Assembly (NCBI RefSeq): GCF_000379805.1
Contig: NZ_KB903531.1
Coordinates: 88,488-137,555, forward strand
Origin: Lewinella cohaerens DSM 23179
GTDB taxonomy: Bacteria; Bacteroidota; Bacteroidia; Chitinophagales; Saprospiraceae
DNA: 49,068 bases
Direction: 5' to 3'
The notes beneath the pieces are model-generated. The model worked only from the letters and a program-made list of their open reading frames with translations. It had not been told where the DNA came from and did not search any database. A program made the translations under genes and the position numbers. Shown piece after piece: positions 1 through 7,927 of this stretch (position 1 is the stretch's first letter; each line of letters begins with the position of its first letter).

Positions 1-1
1 T

Positions 2-202
2 GGTACCAAAGCAGATAACAACGGTAACATTATTTTAGGAGACATAATCATTGCTGTAAACAATGATCCTATTACCACCAATAGTGACCTTTATCTTGCT
101 CTCGAAAAATACCAAGCTGGCGACCAGGTAAACATCCGGGTAAAACGAGATGAGCGTGAAGTAGCAGTTACACTAAAGTTAAAAGCTTCCGCTGAACAAT
201 AG
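2..202 (+). CDS. C-terminal end of an HtrA/DegP-like serine protease (PDZ domain), cut by window edge
   Basis: Sixty-six codons in one frame, open at the left edge and ending in TAG at 200-202. The peptide reads as the second half of a PDZ domain: an ILGDII-AVN stretch followed by a TTNSDLYLALEKYQAGD helix and a final VNIRVKRDEREVAVTLKL strand. In trypsin-like DegP/HtrA proteases this PDZ half sits at the C-terminus, where it binds unfolded periplasmic substrates. The Ser-His-Asp catalytic domain would lie left of the window and cannot be seen, so a PDZ-only protein or another PDZ protease (for example a C-terminal processing protease) is not excluded. The gene converges with the PNPOx-like gene and the two share a hairpin terminator. 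Confidence 0.7.
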   Translation, partial: GTKADNNGNIILGDIIIAVNNDPITTNSDLYLALEKYQAGDQVNIRVKRDEREVAVTLKLKASAEQ

Positions 203-249
203 ATGTAACGTAATTTCGCCATCAATATAACAACATGGCTATTTGTAAC

Positions 250-286
250 AAACCCCATGATTTCTATTAGTGAAATCATGGGGTTT
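250..286. terminator. Hairpin terminator between convergent genes
   Basis: Perfect 15-bp inverted repeat (arms 250-264 and 272-286) with a 7-nt loop, followed on the plus strand by GGTTTTTA. It lies 48 nt after the protease stop and, on the other strand, 79 nt after the PNPOx-like stop, so it may end transcription in both directions. Its inner arm overlaps a dispersed repeat that also occurs near 26.8 kb. Confidence 0.75.
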
Positions 287-342
287 GGTTTTTAGCTCTA
301 AGTTATGCGGTTGATCAACACGGATTTGATGACAATCAAAAT
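264..342 (-). repeat. Dispersed ~80-nt downstream repeat, copy A
   Basis: Read on the minus strand, this stretch aligns almost base for base, with about a dozen differences over some 78 positions, to 26732-26809 on the plus strand. Shared blocks include TTTTGATTGTCATCAAA, TCCGTG-TGA-CAACCGCA and AAACCCC-TGATTTC. Both copies sit just downstream of a stop codon in the same orientation (here the PNPOx-like gene, there the MetA-like barrel). This is direct sequence comparison within the window; mobility or function is not shown. Confidence 0.8.
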
Positions 343-364
343 TCGAGATGAGTCATGTTTGCCC

Positions 365-955
365 CTAAGGAACCAGCCAGTTGCTTTCCCACTGACCATC
401 TGTCCAAACAAATCGGGCTCGTCGATGCCCTTCCCGATGGAGCTGAAGAAATTCAAGTTCTTTAACCTGGTTATCAATTGCCATAAAATTAGCACGGGCA
501 GCATCCGTTTGTATTGAACTCATAGTGAAAAAACCAGCAGGCAAAGCATCCTTAGGTCGAGTAATAATCGTCCCAGGTGGTTTTATGGACGCATAAGTCG
601 AACGAGCATAAACGGGTAACCCTCTCCATATACGATCCGCTTCCTCAACAGACACTACCACTCCTTCAGATTGGATACGTAGTTGAATTTGGCTAACTGT
701 GTTATAAAAAAGCCAAGAAAACCTCAACCTTTCATCTTTTTGACTTATTTTTGCTGACCTAAGGTCTGTATAAAACCTAAGGTGTCGTTCTTTCTGGCTC
801 ACCTTACGCAAAACTACTGTGCGCTGACTTACTTGACTCCCTGTTAAATTCGCGATAACCGGAAGTCGCCATGGATGATTGTTCTCCTGTGAGGCTTCCT
901 CCAATTGCTGCCAGGAATATGTCCAGACCGCAGGTAAGTCATTAAAAATTTCCAT
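365..955 (-). CDS. PNPOx-like FMN-binding protein (pyridoxamine 5'-phosphate oxidase family)
   Basis: 196-residue protein with the split-barrel layout of the pyridoxamine-phosphate-oxidase family: an N-terminal helix (WTYSWQQLEEA), a strand with RTVVLRKV and then LRFYTDLRSAK, the usual FMN-contacting segment, followed by RLRFSWLFYNTVSQIQLRIQSEG. The C-terminus keeps LEFLQLHREGHRRARFVW, which matches the R-x-R-x-x-W style ending of PdxH-like proteins. The sequence is closer in feel to the Alr4036-type FMN-binding group than to true PdxH, so the exact substrate is unknown; a role in B6 salvage or a general flavin oxidoreductase is possible. It is transcribed leftward alone, with a long AT-rich leader upstream. 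Confidence 0.75.
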   Translation of the reverse strand: MEIFNDLPAVWTYSWQQLEEASQENNHPWRLPVIANLTGSQVSQRTVVLRKVSQKERHLRFYTDLRSAKISQKDERLRFSWLFYNTVSQIQLRIQSEGVVVSVEEADRIWRGLPVYARSTYASIKPPGTIITRPKDALPAGFFTMSSIQTDAARANFMAIDNQVKELEFLQLHREGHRRARFVWTDGQWESNWLVP

Positions 956-1243
956 AAAATTTTATTTTTTCTTACCCTTTTGAAAAAAAAGGTAAAATTT
1001 TTCGTCTAACGTGTATAGTGAATTTTTAATAGGTGTTAAACTATTCTACCAAAATAAAAATTCACATATACAAGAAACTGATTAACAGTCCTTTGAGCTA
1101 GATTTGTTAAAAAGTGTTAAAAATAAGTTCTAGGTTAGTCTTTGTTGTGACCTTTTTTACAATCAGCGTCTGAACATCGAACAATACGGAAACAATATCG
1201 TTTCAAAAGCAGCGCTAAAGTGCGCACACTATGCACAATGACT
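956..1243. other. AT-rich intergenic stretch without a recognised gene
   Basis: About 290 nt between the PNPOx-like start and the tandem hairpin repeats. No open frame with protein-like composition was seen on either strand. It should contain the leftward promoter of the PNPOx-like gene, but no good TTTG/TAnnTTTG pair was found. Confidence 0.5.
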
Positions 1244-1489
1244 AGAAGGTTTTCATGATATGAATATGGGTTTTAGGTGTTTTTAAGGAGGAGGTTACCT
1301 CCTCCCTTTTCACCGCCCCCTCATGAACGCTTCAAAGATATTTAAGAATTGAATATGGGTTTTAGGTGTTTTTAGGAGGAGCATTCTTTTGCTCCTCCCT
1401 TTTACCCATCTCACGAGTTAGAAGGTTTTCATGATATGAATATGGGTTTTAGGTGTTTTTAGGAGGAGCTACAACAGCTCCTCTTTTTT
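1244..1489 (+). repeat. Three tandem copies of a linear-motif-plus-hairpin unit (terminator-like or small RNAs)
   Basis: The same core, GAATATGGGTTTTAGGTG followed by TTTTTA(A)GGAGGAG, starts at 1262, 1351 and 1438. Each copy runs into a GC-rich hairpin and a T-run: 1287-1310, 1374-1403 and 1460-1488. The stems share GGAGGAG/CTCCTCC, but tips and loops differ (GGTTACC; GCATTCTTTTGC; GCTACAACAGC) while pairing is kept. Copies 1 and 3 also share the preceding AGAAGGTTTTCATGATAT; copy 2 does not. Each unit ends like an intrinsic terminator on the plus strand. No gene lies directly upstream on that strand, so short transcribed RNAs or a leader for the gene at 1580 are both possible. Confidence 0.75.
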
Positions 1490-1579
1490 GTTATAAAGGC
1501 TGAGGGAATAAATAATATACGCAAAAGACGTAGCAAACTTTTTGCGAACTCCCTTACTTATTACCTTTGGCGAAAAAGA

Positions 1580-1885
1580 ATGTATATATTATTAATCTCA
1601 CTTGTCATAGGACTTTTTGTAGCTATGCTCTTCGTCAACATTTACTTTAGAGTAAAAGTGATGAAATCTTACAGAGTCTTGGTACAAAACCGCGTTGAAT
1701 TTGGAGCTAGCCACGTTTTCAGTAATCAAAAAATGAAAGAAGAGATACTTCCTCAGTATCCCCACCTCACCACCGAGATACAGACTTTTGCTAACCATTT
1801 GCGCTACTCCATCAAGATGGCCACCGTCCTGTTGGTACTGATCACTATGTTTGGTGCCATTCTCATGTATTACGGCCGTGGATAG
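1580..1885 (+). CDS. Small membrane protein, unknown function
   Basis: 101 residues with two hydrophobic segments: residues 2-23 (ILLISLVIGLFVAMLFVNIYF) and about 80-98 (ATVLLVLITMFGAILMYYG), separated by a soluble, mixed-charge loop of about 55 residues. No known family is recognised. TACCTTTG at 1562-1569 resembles a Bacteroidota -7 box but would leave almost no leader, so the start of transcription is uncertain. The next rightward gene starts 170 nt downstream. An in-frame, well-shaped two-helix protein with charged termini makes this likely to be real rather than a shadow frame. Confidence 0.65.
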   Translation: MYILLISLVIGLFVAMLFVNIYFRVKVMKSYRVLVQNRVEFGASHVFSNQKMKEEILPQYPHLTTEIQTFANHLRYSIKMATVLLVLITMFGAILMYYGRG

Positions 1886-2054
1886 CAACTAATTTTCCCT
1901 ACTTTTGCAGCCACTTGTTTTCAGCTCCTTATTTGTCGTACCAAGGATAACTATCGTCTTACACCTTACATTTCTCAACAAACCAAGCAGCTGTCTGTAA
2001 GTATTTACGTTTAACTAAGGAAAGAGCATATCTCTATTACTTCAAGCAGTACTC

Positions 2055-3050
2055 ATGTTGAAAATTGGCGTTTTGGGAACCGGGCACCTGGGAAAGATTC
2101 ATTTGAAATGTATTGGCTTGGCAGCTACTACCTATGAATTGGTTGGCTTTTACGACCCTGACCCTACTGTGGCGAAACAAGTAGCCGAAACTTATCAGAC
2201 CAAAGCTTTCCCGGATGTGGCGGCACTTATTGCTGCCGTAGATGTTGTAGACATCGTCACCCCTACCACTACTCACTACGCGCTGGCGAAACAAGTTATA
2301 GAGGCAGGCAAGCATCTATTTATTGAAAAGCCCATTACCCATAAACTTGACGAAGCCAAAGCTTTGGTCAATTTAGCAAAAGAAAAAGGGGTAAAAATAC
2401 AAGTAGGTCACGTTGAACGTTTCAACCCAGCCTTATTGGCACTCGGAGATACCCCAGTTGCTCCTATGTTTATTGAGGCTCACCGATTGGCAGTTTTCAA
2501 CCCTCGTGGTACCGACGTTTCTGTAGTTCTTGATTTGATGATTCACGATCTAGACATTATCCTCAGTCTTGTAGACAGTGAGGTAGCAGAGGTTCATGCC
2601 AGTGGTGTAGCGGTAGTCAGCGAAACCGTTGATATTGCCAATGCTCGAATTGCTTTTGAGAATGGATGTATTGCCAACCTAACGGCTAGTAGAATCTCCC
2701 TAAAGCAAATGCGTAAAGTCCGTTTTTTCCAAAAAGACGCTTATATCAGTTTAGATTTATTGGAAAAGCAAGCGCAACTGATCCGTCTTTATGATGATCA
2801 GGAAACCGTGCCTGAAAGTGGGCAACAATTTGAATTGCAGACCAATAGCGGGCAGAAAACGATACACATGGATATGCCGGACATCGAGCCCGTCAACTCC
2901 ATTAGATTAGAGCTGGAAACTTTTGCCGAAAGTATACTCAACGATTCACGCCCCAAAGTGAATGGAGAAGATGGCTATCGCGCCTTAGCATTAGCTTATC
3001 AAATTACAGCAGCCATTGAGGAAAGCTTGCAAAACAATGCGCTTAACTAA
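2055..3050 (+). CDS. Gfo/Idh/MocA family NAD(P)-dependent oxidoreductase
   Basis: 331 residues. The N-terminal Rossmann domain has the nucleotide loop GVLGTGHLGKIH (residues 5-16), followed by a FYDPDP strand end at 32-37 and the family hallmark EKP at residues 91-93 (Lys92 is the usual catalytic/cofactor lysine). GHVERFNPA at 118-126 and IHDLDI later belong to the C-terminal alpha/beta substrate domain. Family members oxidise or reduce sugars, inositols or nucleotide sugars, or reduce biliverdin. The substrate cannot be read here, but the downstream sugar transferase suggests nucleotide-sugar or surface-glycan metabolism. The lipoprotein gene begins 9 nt after the stop, suggesting an operon. 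A TACTTTTG box at 1900-1907 could be the -7 element, though its -33 partner is poor. Confidence 0.85.
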   Translation: MLKIGVLGTGHLGKIHLKCIGLAATTYELVGFYDPDPTVAKQVAETYQTKAFPDVAALIAAVDVVDIVTPTTTHYALAKQVIEAGKHLFIEKPITHKLDEAKALVNLAKEKGVKIQVGHVERFNPALLALGDTPVAPMFIEAHRLAVFNPRGTDVSVVLDLMIHDLDIILSLVDSEVAEVHASGVAVVSETVDIANARIAFENGCIANLTASRISLKQMRKVRFFQKDAYISLDLLEKQAQLIRLYDDQETVPESGQQFELQTNSGQKTIHMDMPDIEPVNSIRLELETFAESILNDSRPKVNGEDGYRALALAYQITAAIEESLQNNALN

Positions 3051-3059
3051 TTACTGATT

Positions 3060-3932
3060 ATGAAAAATCTTTGGAAACTACTTGGGCTTCTCTCCCTTGT
3101 TTTTAGTCTTACAACTTGTGACCTGATCAACCCTGAGGAGGAAGTTCCCGCCTATCTTGAAATCAACGATTTCACCCTGACGACCCAACCAGGTACCCAA
3201 GGTTCCGATGATGAATTAATTACCGAGGTTTGGGTTTTTGTGGATGGTACCTTCCTCGGAATGTATGACCTTCCCGCCCTCGTCCCTGTACTCAAGGCAG
3301 GCCCAACCGAAATTCGATTAGAAGCAGGTATCAGAGACAATGGCATTGCTTCTTTTCCTGATATCTATCCCTTTTATGAACCTTACAAGGTAACGCTTGA
3401 CCTCAAAGCCAATGAAACAGCTGTAATCAATCCTTCGACCAGCTACCTCAGCGAGGCCAAATTTGCCTTCATCGAAGATTTTGAAGATAACCGTCCTCGT
3501 ATATTTACAGATCTTATTGCTGGAAATACCGAGTTAGAAAGAACTCAAGACGATGTATTTGAAGGCAATTACTCTGGCCGTTTTGCCCTTTCCCGTGAAT
3601 ATAGTCCGGTAGTCGAAATTGCCACGTCCGGCCTCTTTAGCGGCTTGCAGGAAGGAGGCGTATATGTATACCTGGAAGTTAACTATAAATCCGATGCTCC
3701 AGTAGTTTGGGGTTTTGTTGGTGACCCTGATCCAATTGCCGGCCCACTGCGTTTTTATGACCCTGGTTTTTCGGCAAAAAACGAATGGAACAAGATTTAC
3801 TTCAACCTGAGTCAGCTTTTATTTAACACCGAATTTGACGAATACCAGGTTGGTTTTCAAGCTTTCCTACTGGAGGAAAGTCCAGATTCTTCTACGATTC
3901 TATTAGATAATATTAAACTTGTGCATTTTTAA
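3060..3932 (+). CDS. Exported lipoprotein with a C-terminal beta-sandwich-like region
   Basis: 290 residues. The N-terminus is a lipoprotein signal: charged MKNLWK, a hydrophobic core, then lipobox LTTC with Cys20 as the lipidation site, followed by DLINPEEE. Residues 25-120 are beta-rich (DFTLTTQPGTQGSDDELITEVWVFVDG). The second half starts with FIEDFEDNRP and ends with ILLDNIKLVHF, a pattern common in jelly-roll carbohydrate-binding-like domains of Bacteroidota surface proteins. That fold assignment is inference; no catalytic motif is visible. It lies 9 nt after the Gfo/Idh gene and 46 nt before the sugar transferase, so it is probably cotranscribed and may act in envelope glycan handling. 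Confidence 0.7.
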   Translation: MKNLWKLLGLLSLVFSLTTCDLINPEEEVPAYLEINDFTLTTQPGTQGSDDELITEVWVFVDGTFLGMYDLPALVPVLKAGPTEIRLEAGIRDNGIASFPDIYPFYEPYKVTLDLKANETAVINPSTSYLSEAKFAFIEDFEDNRPRIFTDLIAGNTELERTQDDVFEGNYSGRFALSREYSPVVEIATSGLFSGLQEGGVYVYLEVNYKSDAPVVWGFVGDPDPIAGPLRFYDPGFSAKNEWNKIYFNLSQLLFNTEFDEYQVGFQAFLLEESPDSSTILLDNIKLVHF

Positions 3933-3978
3933 CCCAAGAAGGTGAGTTTGGCTTCGGTCATACCCCGTAGCGTACGAT

Positions 3979-5397
3979 ATGAATAGACAGCGTACAATAG
4001 ACACTTTTATTTACCGCATAGCCGACTACTTAACCGCGTTGCTAGCCTGGGCTTGCTTTTTCTTTTATCGAAAACAGCTAGAAGGTGTTCACTTAGGTTG
4101 GGAAGTTTTGAATGATCAGAATTTCATTCTTGGCTGTCTGCTAATTCCATTAGGTTGGATTTCCTTTTATGCCATTTTTGATCAATACCAGGATGTTTAT
4201 CGCCTTTCCAGATTAGCAACACTAGCCAGAACGCTTTTTCTAAGTTTTTTCGGGGTTCTTTTTCTCTTTTTCACCTTAATCCTGGACGATTTTGTCACTA
4301 ACTATAAAACCTACTATTCCTCTTTCCTGACCTTGTTTTTTCTTCATTTTACTTTTACTGCAGTAGTTCGAATGGTACTACTCACCCGTGCCAGTTGGAA
4401 ATTAAAGGCAGGCAAAGTCAAGTTCAACACACTTATCATAGGCGGCAACCAGAATGCAGTAGAACTCTATCAGGAAATTATCAATCAGGAGAAGAGCCTC
4501 GGATATCATTTTGTTGGCTTCATCGATGCTAACGGAAATAGCACCAACGAACTGGCCGAGAACCTGACTGCACTAGGCAAGATCGAAGATCTAGCTGCGG
4601 TTATCCAGGAATACACCATCGAAGAAGTCATCATCGCCATTGAGACCTCGGAGCACAACCGACTTCGGGAAATGATGAATATCCTCTTTGATCTGGATCG
4701 CAATATCCTGGTAAAGATTATCCCTGACATGTATGACATATTATTGGGTACTGTAAAGATGAATCACGTTTACGGTGCGGTGCTCATTGAGATAAGTAGG
4801 GAACTCATGCCCCGATGGCAACGACTCATCAAACGAGGTATTGACATCTGTGCTTCTGCTGTCATGCTGGTACTTTTAGCACCCGTTTATGCTTATGTAG
4901 CCCTCCGTGTTCGGCTATCTTCAAAAGGCCCTATTATTTATCAACAAGAAAGAATAGGACTCAACAAACAGCCTTTCATGATCTACAAGTTCCGGTCTAT
5001 GCCTACGGATGCGGAGTACCAGGGCCCACAACTGAGTTTTGACGGCGATAATCGCTGTACTCCTTGGGGAGCAGTTATGCGCAAGTGGAGACTAGATGAA
5101 TTACCTCAGTTTTGGAATGTGCTCAAAGGAGATATGTCGCTGGTAGGCCCGAGGCCCGAACGTCAGTATTATATAGACCTCATCGTAGCCAAGGCCCCAC
5201 ATTACAAGCATTTGCTGAAAGTTAGACCAGGAATTACCTCCTGGGGGCAAGTCAAATACGGCTACGCCAGCAATGTGGACCAAATGGTCCAACGACTAAA
5301 ATTTGACATCCTCTATATCGAAAACATGTCGCTGGCGCTCGATTTTAAGATTATGTTTTACACACTTCTTGTGCTCTTACAAGGAAAAGGTAAGTAG
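3979..5397 (+). CDS. Exopolysaccharide polyprenyl-phosphate sugar-1-phosphate transferase (WbaP/WcaJ type)
   Basis: 472 residues, the usual length of the polyisoprenyl-phosphate hexose-1-phosphate transferase family. Several membrane helices occupy the first ~135 residues, followed by a Rossmann-like central domain (FNTLIIGGNQNAVELYQEI, then GYHFVGFIDANG). The catalytic bacterial sugar-transferase domain covers about 285-470: a KRGIDICASAVMLVLLAPVYAYVAL membrane hairpin, then KGPIIYQQERIGLNKQPFMIYKFRSM, WRLDELPQFWNVLKGDMSLVGPRPER and VRPGITSWGQV. These motifs transfer a sugar 1-phosphate to undecaprenyl phosphate at the inner membrane, the first step of capsule, exopolysaccharide or O-unit assembly. 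No polymerase or flippase genes follow, so the rest of the pathway lies elsewhere. The specific sugar is not determinable. Confidence 0.92.
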   Translation: MNRQRTIDTFIYRIADYLTALLAWACFFFYRKQLEGVHLGWEVLNDQNFILGCLLIPLGWISFYAIFDQYQDVYRLSRLATLARTLFLSFFGVLFLFFTLILDDFVTNYKTYYSSFLTLFFLHFTFTAVVRMVLLTRASWKLKAGKVKFNTLIIGGNQNAVELYQEIINQEKSLGYHFVGFIDANGNSTNELAENLTALGKIEDLAAVIQEYTIEEVIIAIETSEHNRLREMMNILFDLDRNILVKIIPDMYDILLGTVKMNHVYGAVLIEISRELMPRWQRLIKRGIDICASAVMLVLLAPVYAYVALRVRLSSKGPIIYQQERIGLNKQPFMIYKFRSMPTDAEYQGPQLSFDGDNRCTPWGAVMRKWRLDELPQFWNVLKGDMSLVGPRPERQYYIDLIVAKAPHYKHLLKVRPGITSWGQVKYGYASNVDQMVQRLKFDILYIENMSLALDFKIMFYTLLVLLQGKGK

Positions 5398-5455
5398 TTT
5401 TCCAAAAAATGCTTTTCTTGGGTGACCTATTGCGTACTAAACAAATTCGCCCTTC

Positions 5456-6889
5456 ATGCTACCTATCCAAAAGCGACTAAGTAATTTTTTCTACGGCATC
5501 CTTAGCCTACCTTCCACTGCACTGGGTTTTGCCCTCTCGGTACAGATATCAGCATTGAGCTGGCTATTGAGCACCAAGTATGAACTGGCTATTGACGAAA
5601 TCGGATTGGTGTGGGCAGCAGGGCCTATTGCCGGTATTTTTGGACAAATTATTTTTGGTGTGCTCAGTGATCGGGTATGGTTTTGGGGTGGTCGGCGACG
5701 GCCATTTATTGTCATTGGTGGAATACTTGCGGCCTTAAGTTTATTGGCGCTTCCCAATCTCGAGATCATTTCCAGTAGCCTTGGTTTAGAAGGTATTCTG
5801 GGGGTAGCTATTGCGGTTGCGCTGGCGTTGGATCTATCCATCAATGTTGGCTTCAACCCGACTCGTTCTATCATTGCCGATGTCACGCCGGAGGGTGCCG
5901 AACGCACCAAAGGGTTTACTTATATGCAAACCATATCGGGCACCTTCGGAATGATGGCATACGTCATTGGTGCTGTTTTAGACAAATACTGGTTGATCTA
6001 TATTGGCGCAGGCCTGGTGTTATTGTTTACCGTAATTCCTCCTTTCTTCATCGAAGAGCCTCGTGATTTTGAGGAAGAAGCCGATGAAGAAAAAGAAAGC
6101 GGTGGCTGGTTGGAAAGCTTGATGGCTATTCGACCGTTGTGGGGCTTCCTTATCTATGCATTGTACCGCATTCCTGTCAGAATTTTTGAGTGGGAAATCA
6201 ATAATTATTACGTAGAATACTTGTGTGTTGGTCTTACCGCTTTTCTGATTATTCAGACCTTGTTGCAAAAAGAGGAAGGCAAGCCATTGGCAGTTGCCAG
6301 CCGGATTGGTTTTCAAAAAGTACTAGCTGCTCATAGCTTTACCTGGATTGGTGTGCAGACCATGTTTATCTATATGTTTGCCTTTTTGCAATACCGCTTA
6401 CCGGATTTAGACAACGACGGTGTTGGGCGAGTAATTGACATCTCTTTTCTGGTACTCAATGGCATCGCAGCACTCCTCCCGGCCTTTCTGCTGGAGCCTT
6501 TGACTCGGAGAATTGGTCGTGTCCGCACTCATTTAATCTGTGTTGGAATCATGACGATTGGCTACCTGGGTTTATGGCTGATAGGCACCAGTGCCAATAT
6601 GATTTACCTCTTGATGGTCGTCATCGGTATTGGTTGGGCGGCGACGATTAGCTTGGTCTTTGCGATCATGTCGCAAAAGGTCGAAGCTAAAAAAATGGGC
6701 CTCTACATGGGGCTATTCAACCTATCGGTGGTCTTGCCACAGTTGGTAGCCAGCCTCGGTATTGGTGAATTCCTCAAAGAAGCTGACGACAAGAGTCTGA
6801 CCTTCCTGATTTGTGCCGTATGCCTTGGCGTGAGTACCCTGGCCTGGAGTTTGGTAAAAGAAAACGAGGAAGAGGTATCTATAAGGTAA
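5456..6889 (+). CDS. MFS transporter, SLC45/GPH-like (sugar:cation symporter type)
   Basis: 477 residues with about twelve hydrophobic segments. Loop 2-3 carries GVLSDRVWFWGGRRRPFIVIGG, the GRRRPFI form typical of the SLC45/sucrose symporter branch. A central acidic loop (EEPRDFEEEADEEKESGG, about residues 202-219) separates the two six-helix halves. Another conserved-looking stretch is NPTRSIIADVTPE after helix 4. The family imports glycosides or other small solutes with protons across the inner membrane; the substrate here is unknown. It begins 58 nt after the sugar transferase stop and may be read through from that operon. The stop is followed immediately by a tandem intergenic repeat. Confidence 0.85.
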   Translation: MLPIQKRLSNFFYGILSLPSTALGFALSVQISALSWLLSTKYELAIDEIGLVWAAGPIAGIFGQIIFGVLSDRVWFWGGRRRPFIVIGGILAALSLLALPNLEIISSSLGLEGILGVAIAVALALDLSINVGFNPTRSIIADVTPEGAERTKGFTYMQTISGTFGMMAYVIGAVLDKYWLIYIGAGLVLLFTVIPPFFIEEPRDFEEEADEEKESGGWLESLMAIRPLWGFLIYALYRIPVRIFEWEINNYYVEYLCVGLTAFLIIQTLLQKEEGKPLAVASRIGFQKVLAAHSFTWIGVQTMFIYMFAFLQYRLPDLDNDGVGRVIDISFLVLNGIAALLPAFLLEPLTRRIGRVRTHLICVGIMTIGYLGLWLIGTSANMIYLLMVVIGIGWAATISLVFAIMSQKVEAKKMGLYMGLFNLSVVLPQLVASLGIGEFLKEADDKSLTFLICAVCLGVSTLAWSLVKENEEEVSIR

Positions 6890-7140
6890 ATTCATTCACC
6901 TTATCACTTGAACCACCAAAGAGCACCAAGATTTTTCAACCATATAAGGGATTATAAGGGCATTTAAGAGGGGCCGGCTAGGGGAAATTCACGAATTTAC
7001 CCGATGAAGGGATATTTGAACCACCAAAGAGCACCAATATTTTTCAACCATATCAGGAAATATAGGGGGTTATAAGGGAAGGGAATTTTGACAAGGTAAG
7101 TTCACAGATTTACCCAACATTGGCGAATTTAAACCACCAA
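6885..7140 (+). repeat. Three ~110-nt tandem intergenic repeat units (palindrome plus ACCACCAAAG motif)
   Basis: Each unit has a small palindromic block related to GGTAAATTCA-GAATTTACC (starting near 6885, 6980 and 7095), followed after about 10-15 nt by TTGAACCACCAAAGAGCACCAA (starting near 6908 and 7015, shortened to TTTAAACCACCAA near 7128) and an A/T tract ATTTTTCAACCATAT. The period is about 107-113 nt. A fourth diverged copy lies at 9049-9152. The array fills the space after the MFS gene. It looks like an intergenic repeat family rather than a gene. Confidence 0.75.
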
Positions 7141-7157
7141 TGGGATTTAAAAAAAAC

Positions 7158-7195
7158 AATGCGCCACTGTATCTCAATAGATACAGTAGCGCATT
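7158..7195 (-). terminator. Intrinsic terminator for the leftward lipoprotein gene
   Basis: Seventeen-base arms, 7158-7174 and 7179-7195, pair with a single mismatch (C7165 with A7188) around a CAAT loop. On the plus strand it is preceded by a run of A residues, so on the minus strand it is followed by a T-run, as expected for a terminator of leftward transcription. It lies about 95 nt after the stop of the lipoprotein at 7291. Confidence 0.85.
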
Positions 7196-7290
7196 ATGAA
7201 CTCCATAGCGAGGCCAAGTCAATAACTATCAGATCTTCTAGGAGTGATTTTGGCTTTCAGGCCTTCCCTATCGGAGAATAGAGAAACTGA

Positions 7291-7821
7291 TTATTTCTCC
7301 AAAGTCATATCCAGCATCAAGTCAATCTCGAAATCGAGACCGAAGACGGGATCAGAACCGGACTCTTTGACATTGGCCACCAAATCGATTTTGGTATCAG
7401 GAGAGTAGCTGGTATCAAACTCGATAGTTTCCACATCGTTTTCATCACCAGCATCAATATCACTCATGGTTAAGCGACCATCTACAACGGTATATGTGCC
7501 GCTGCCAATACCACCGGTGACTTCTTCCGTTTCTGTTTCACCATCTACCGTGGTTGTCAGAGTGTAATCTCCGGTAGAAGTCCAGTTTCCTGTAGCATCA
7601 AAGGTAACGGTGACGGTACTGTTGCTGATTGTCGATACCGACTTAGTTGTTTCAAAAACGCCAGCAAAGCCAATCCCTACATCGGCATCAGCGTCGTAGG
7701 CGGTAAGGTTCCAGGTGCCTACAATTGCCTCATCGTCTAATTTTACTTCCGGGTCGTCCTTATCACAAGAAGAGAAAGAAAAAAGACCGACCATCAAGAG
7801 CGCATAAAATGAAAATTTCAT
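7291..7821 (-). CDS. Lipocalin-like lipoprotein
   Basis: 176 residues. A lipoprotein signal peptide ends in the lipobox FSSC (Cys19), followed by an acidic DKDDPEVKLDDE linker. The mature part begins AIVGTWNLTAYD, the G-x-W opening of lipocalin-like Bacteroidota lipoproteins, and continues as alternating beta strands (STVTVTFDATGNWTSTGDYTLTT; SGTYTVVDGRLTMSD; DTKIDLVANV). The length and strand pattern suggest a single small beta-barrel at the membrane surface. Ligand unknown. It is transcribed alone and leftward, with a strong hairpin terminator downstream. Confidence 0.75.
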   Translation of the reverse strand: MKFSFYALLMVGLFSFSSCDKDDPEVKLDDEAIVGTWNLTAYDADADVGIGFAGVFETTKSVSTISNSTVTVTFDATGNWTSTGDYTLTTTVDGETETEEVTGGIGSGTYTVVDGRLTMSDIDAGDENDVETIEFDTSYSPDTKIDLVANVKESGSDPVFGLDFEIDLMLDMTLEK

Positions 7822-7927
7822 AAAAAAGGATTTTTGTAAAGTGTAAGATTGTTTACCCTTAATTGTGCTTAGTTAAAAAAGGTAATCATCAGAGAGAAAA
7901 TTTTTAAAAAAAATCAATCCTTCTTTT

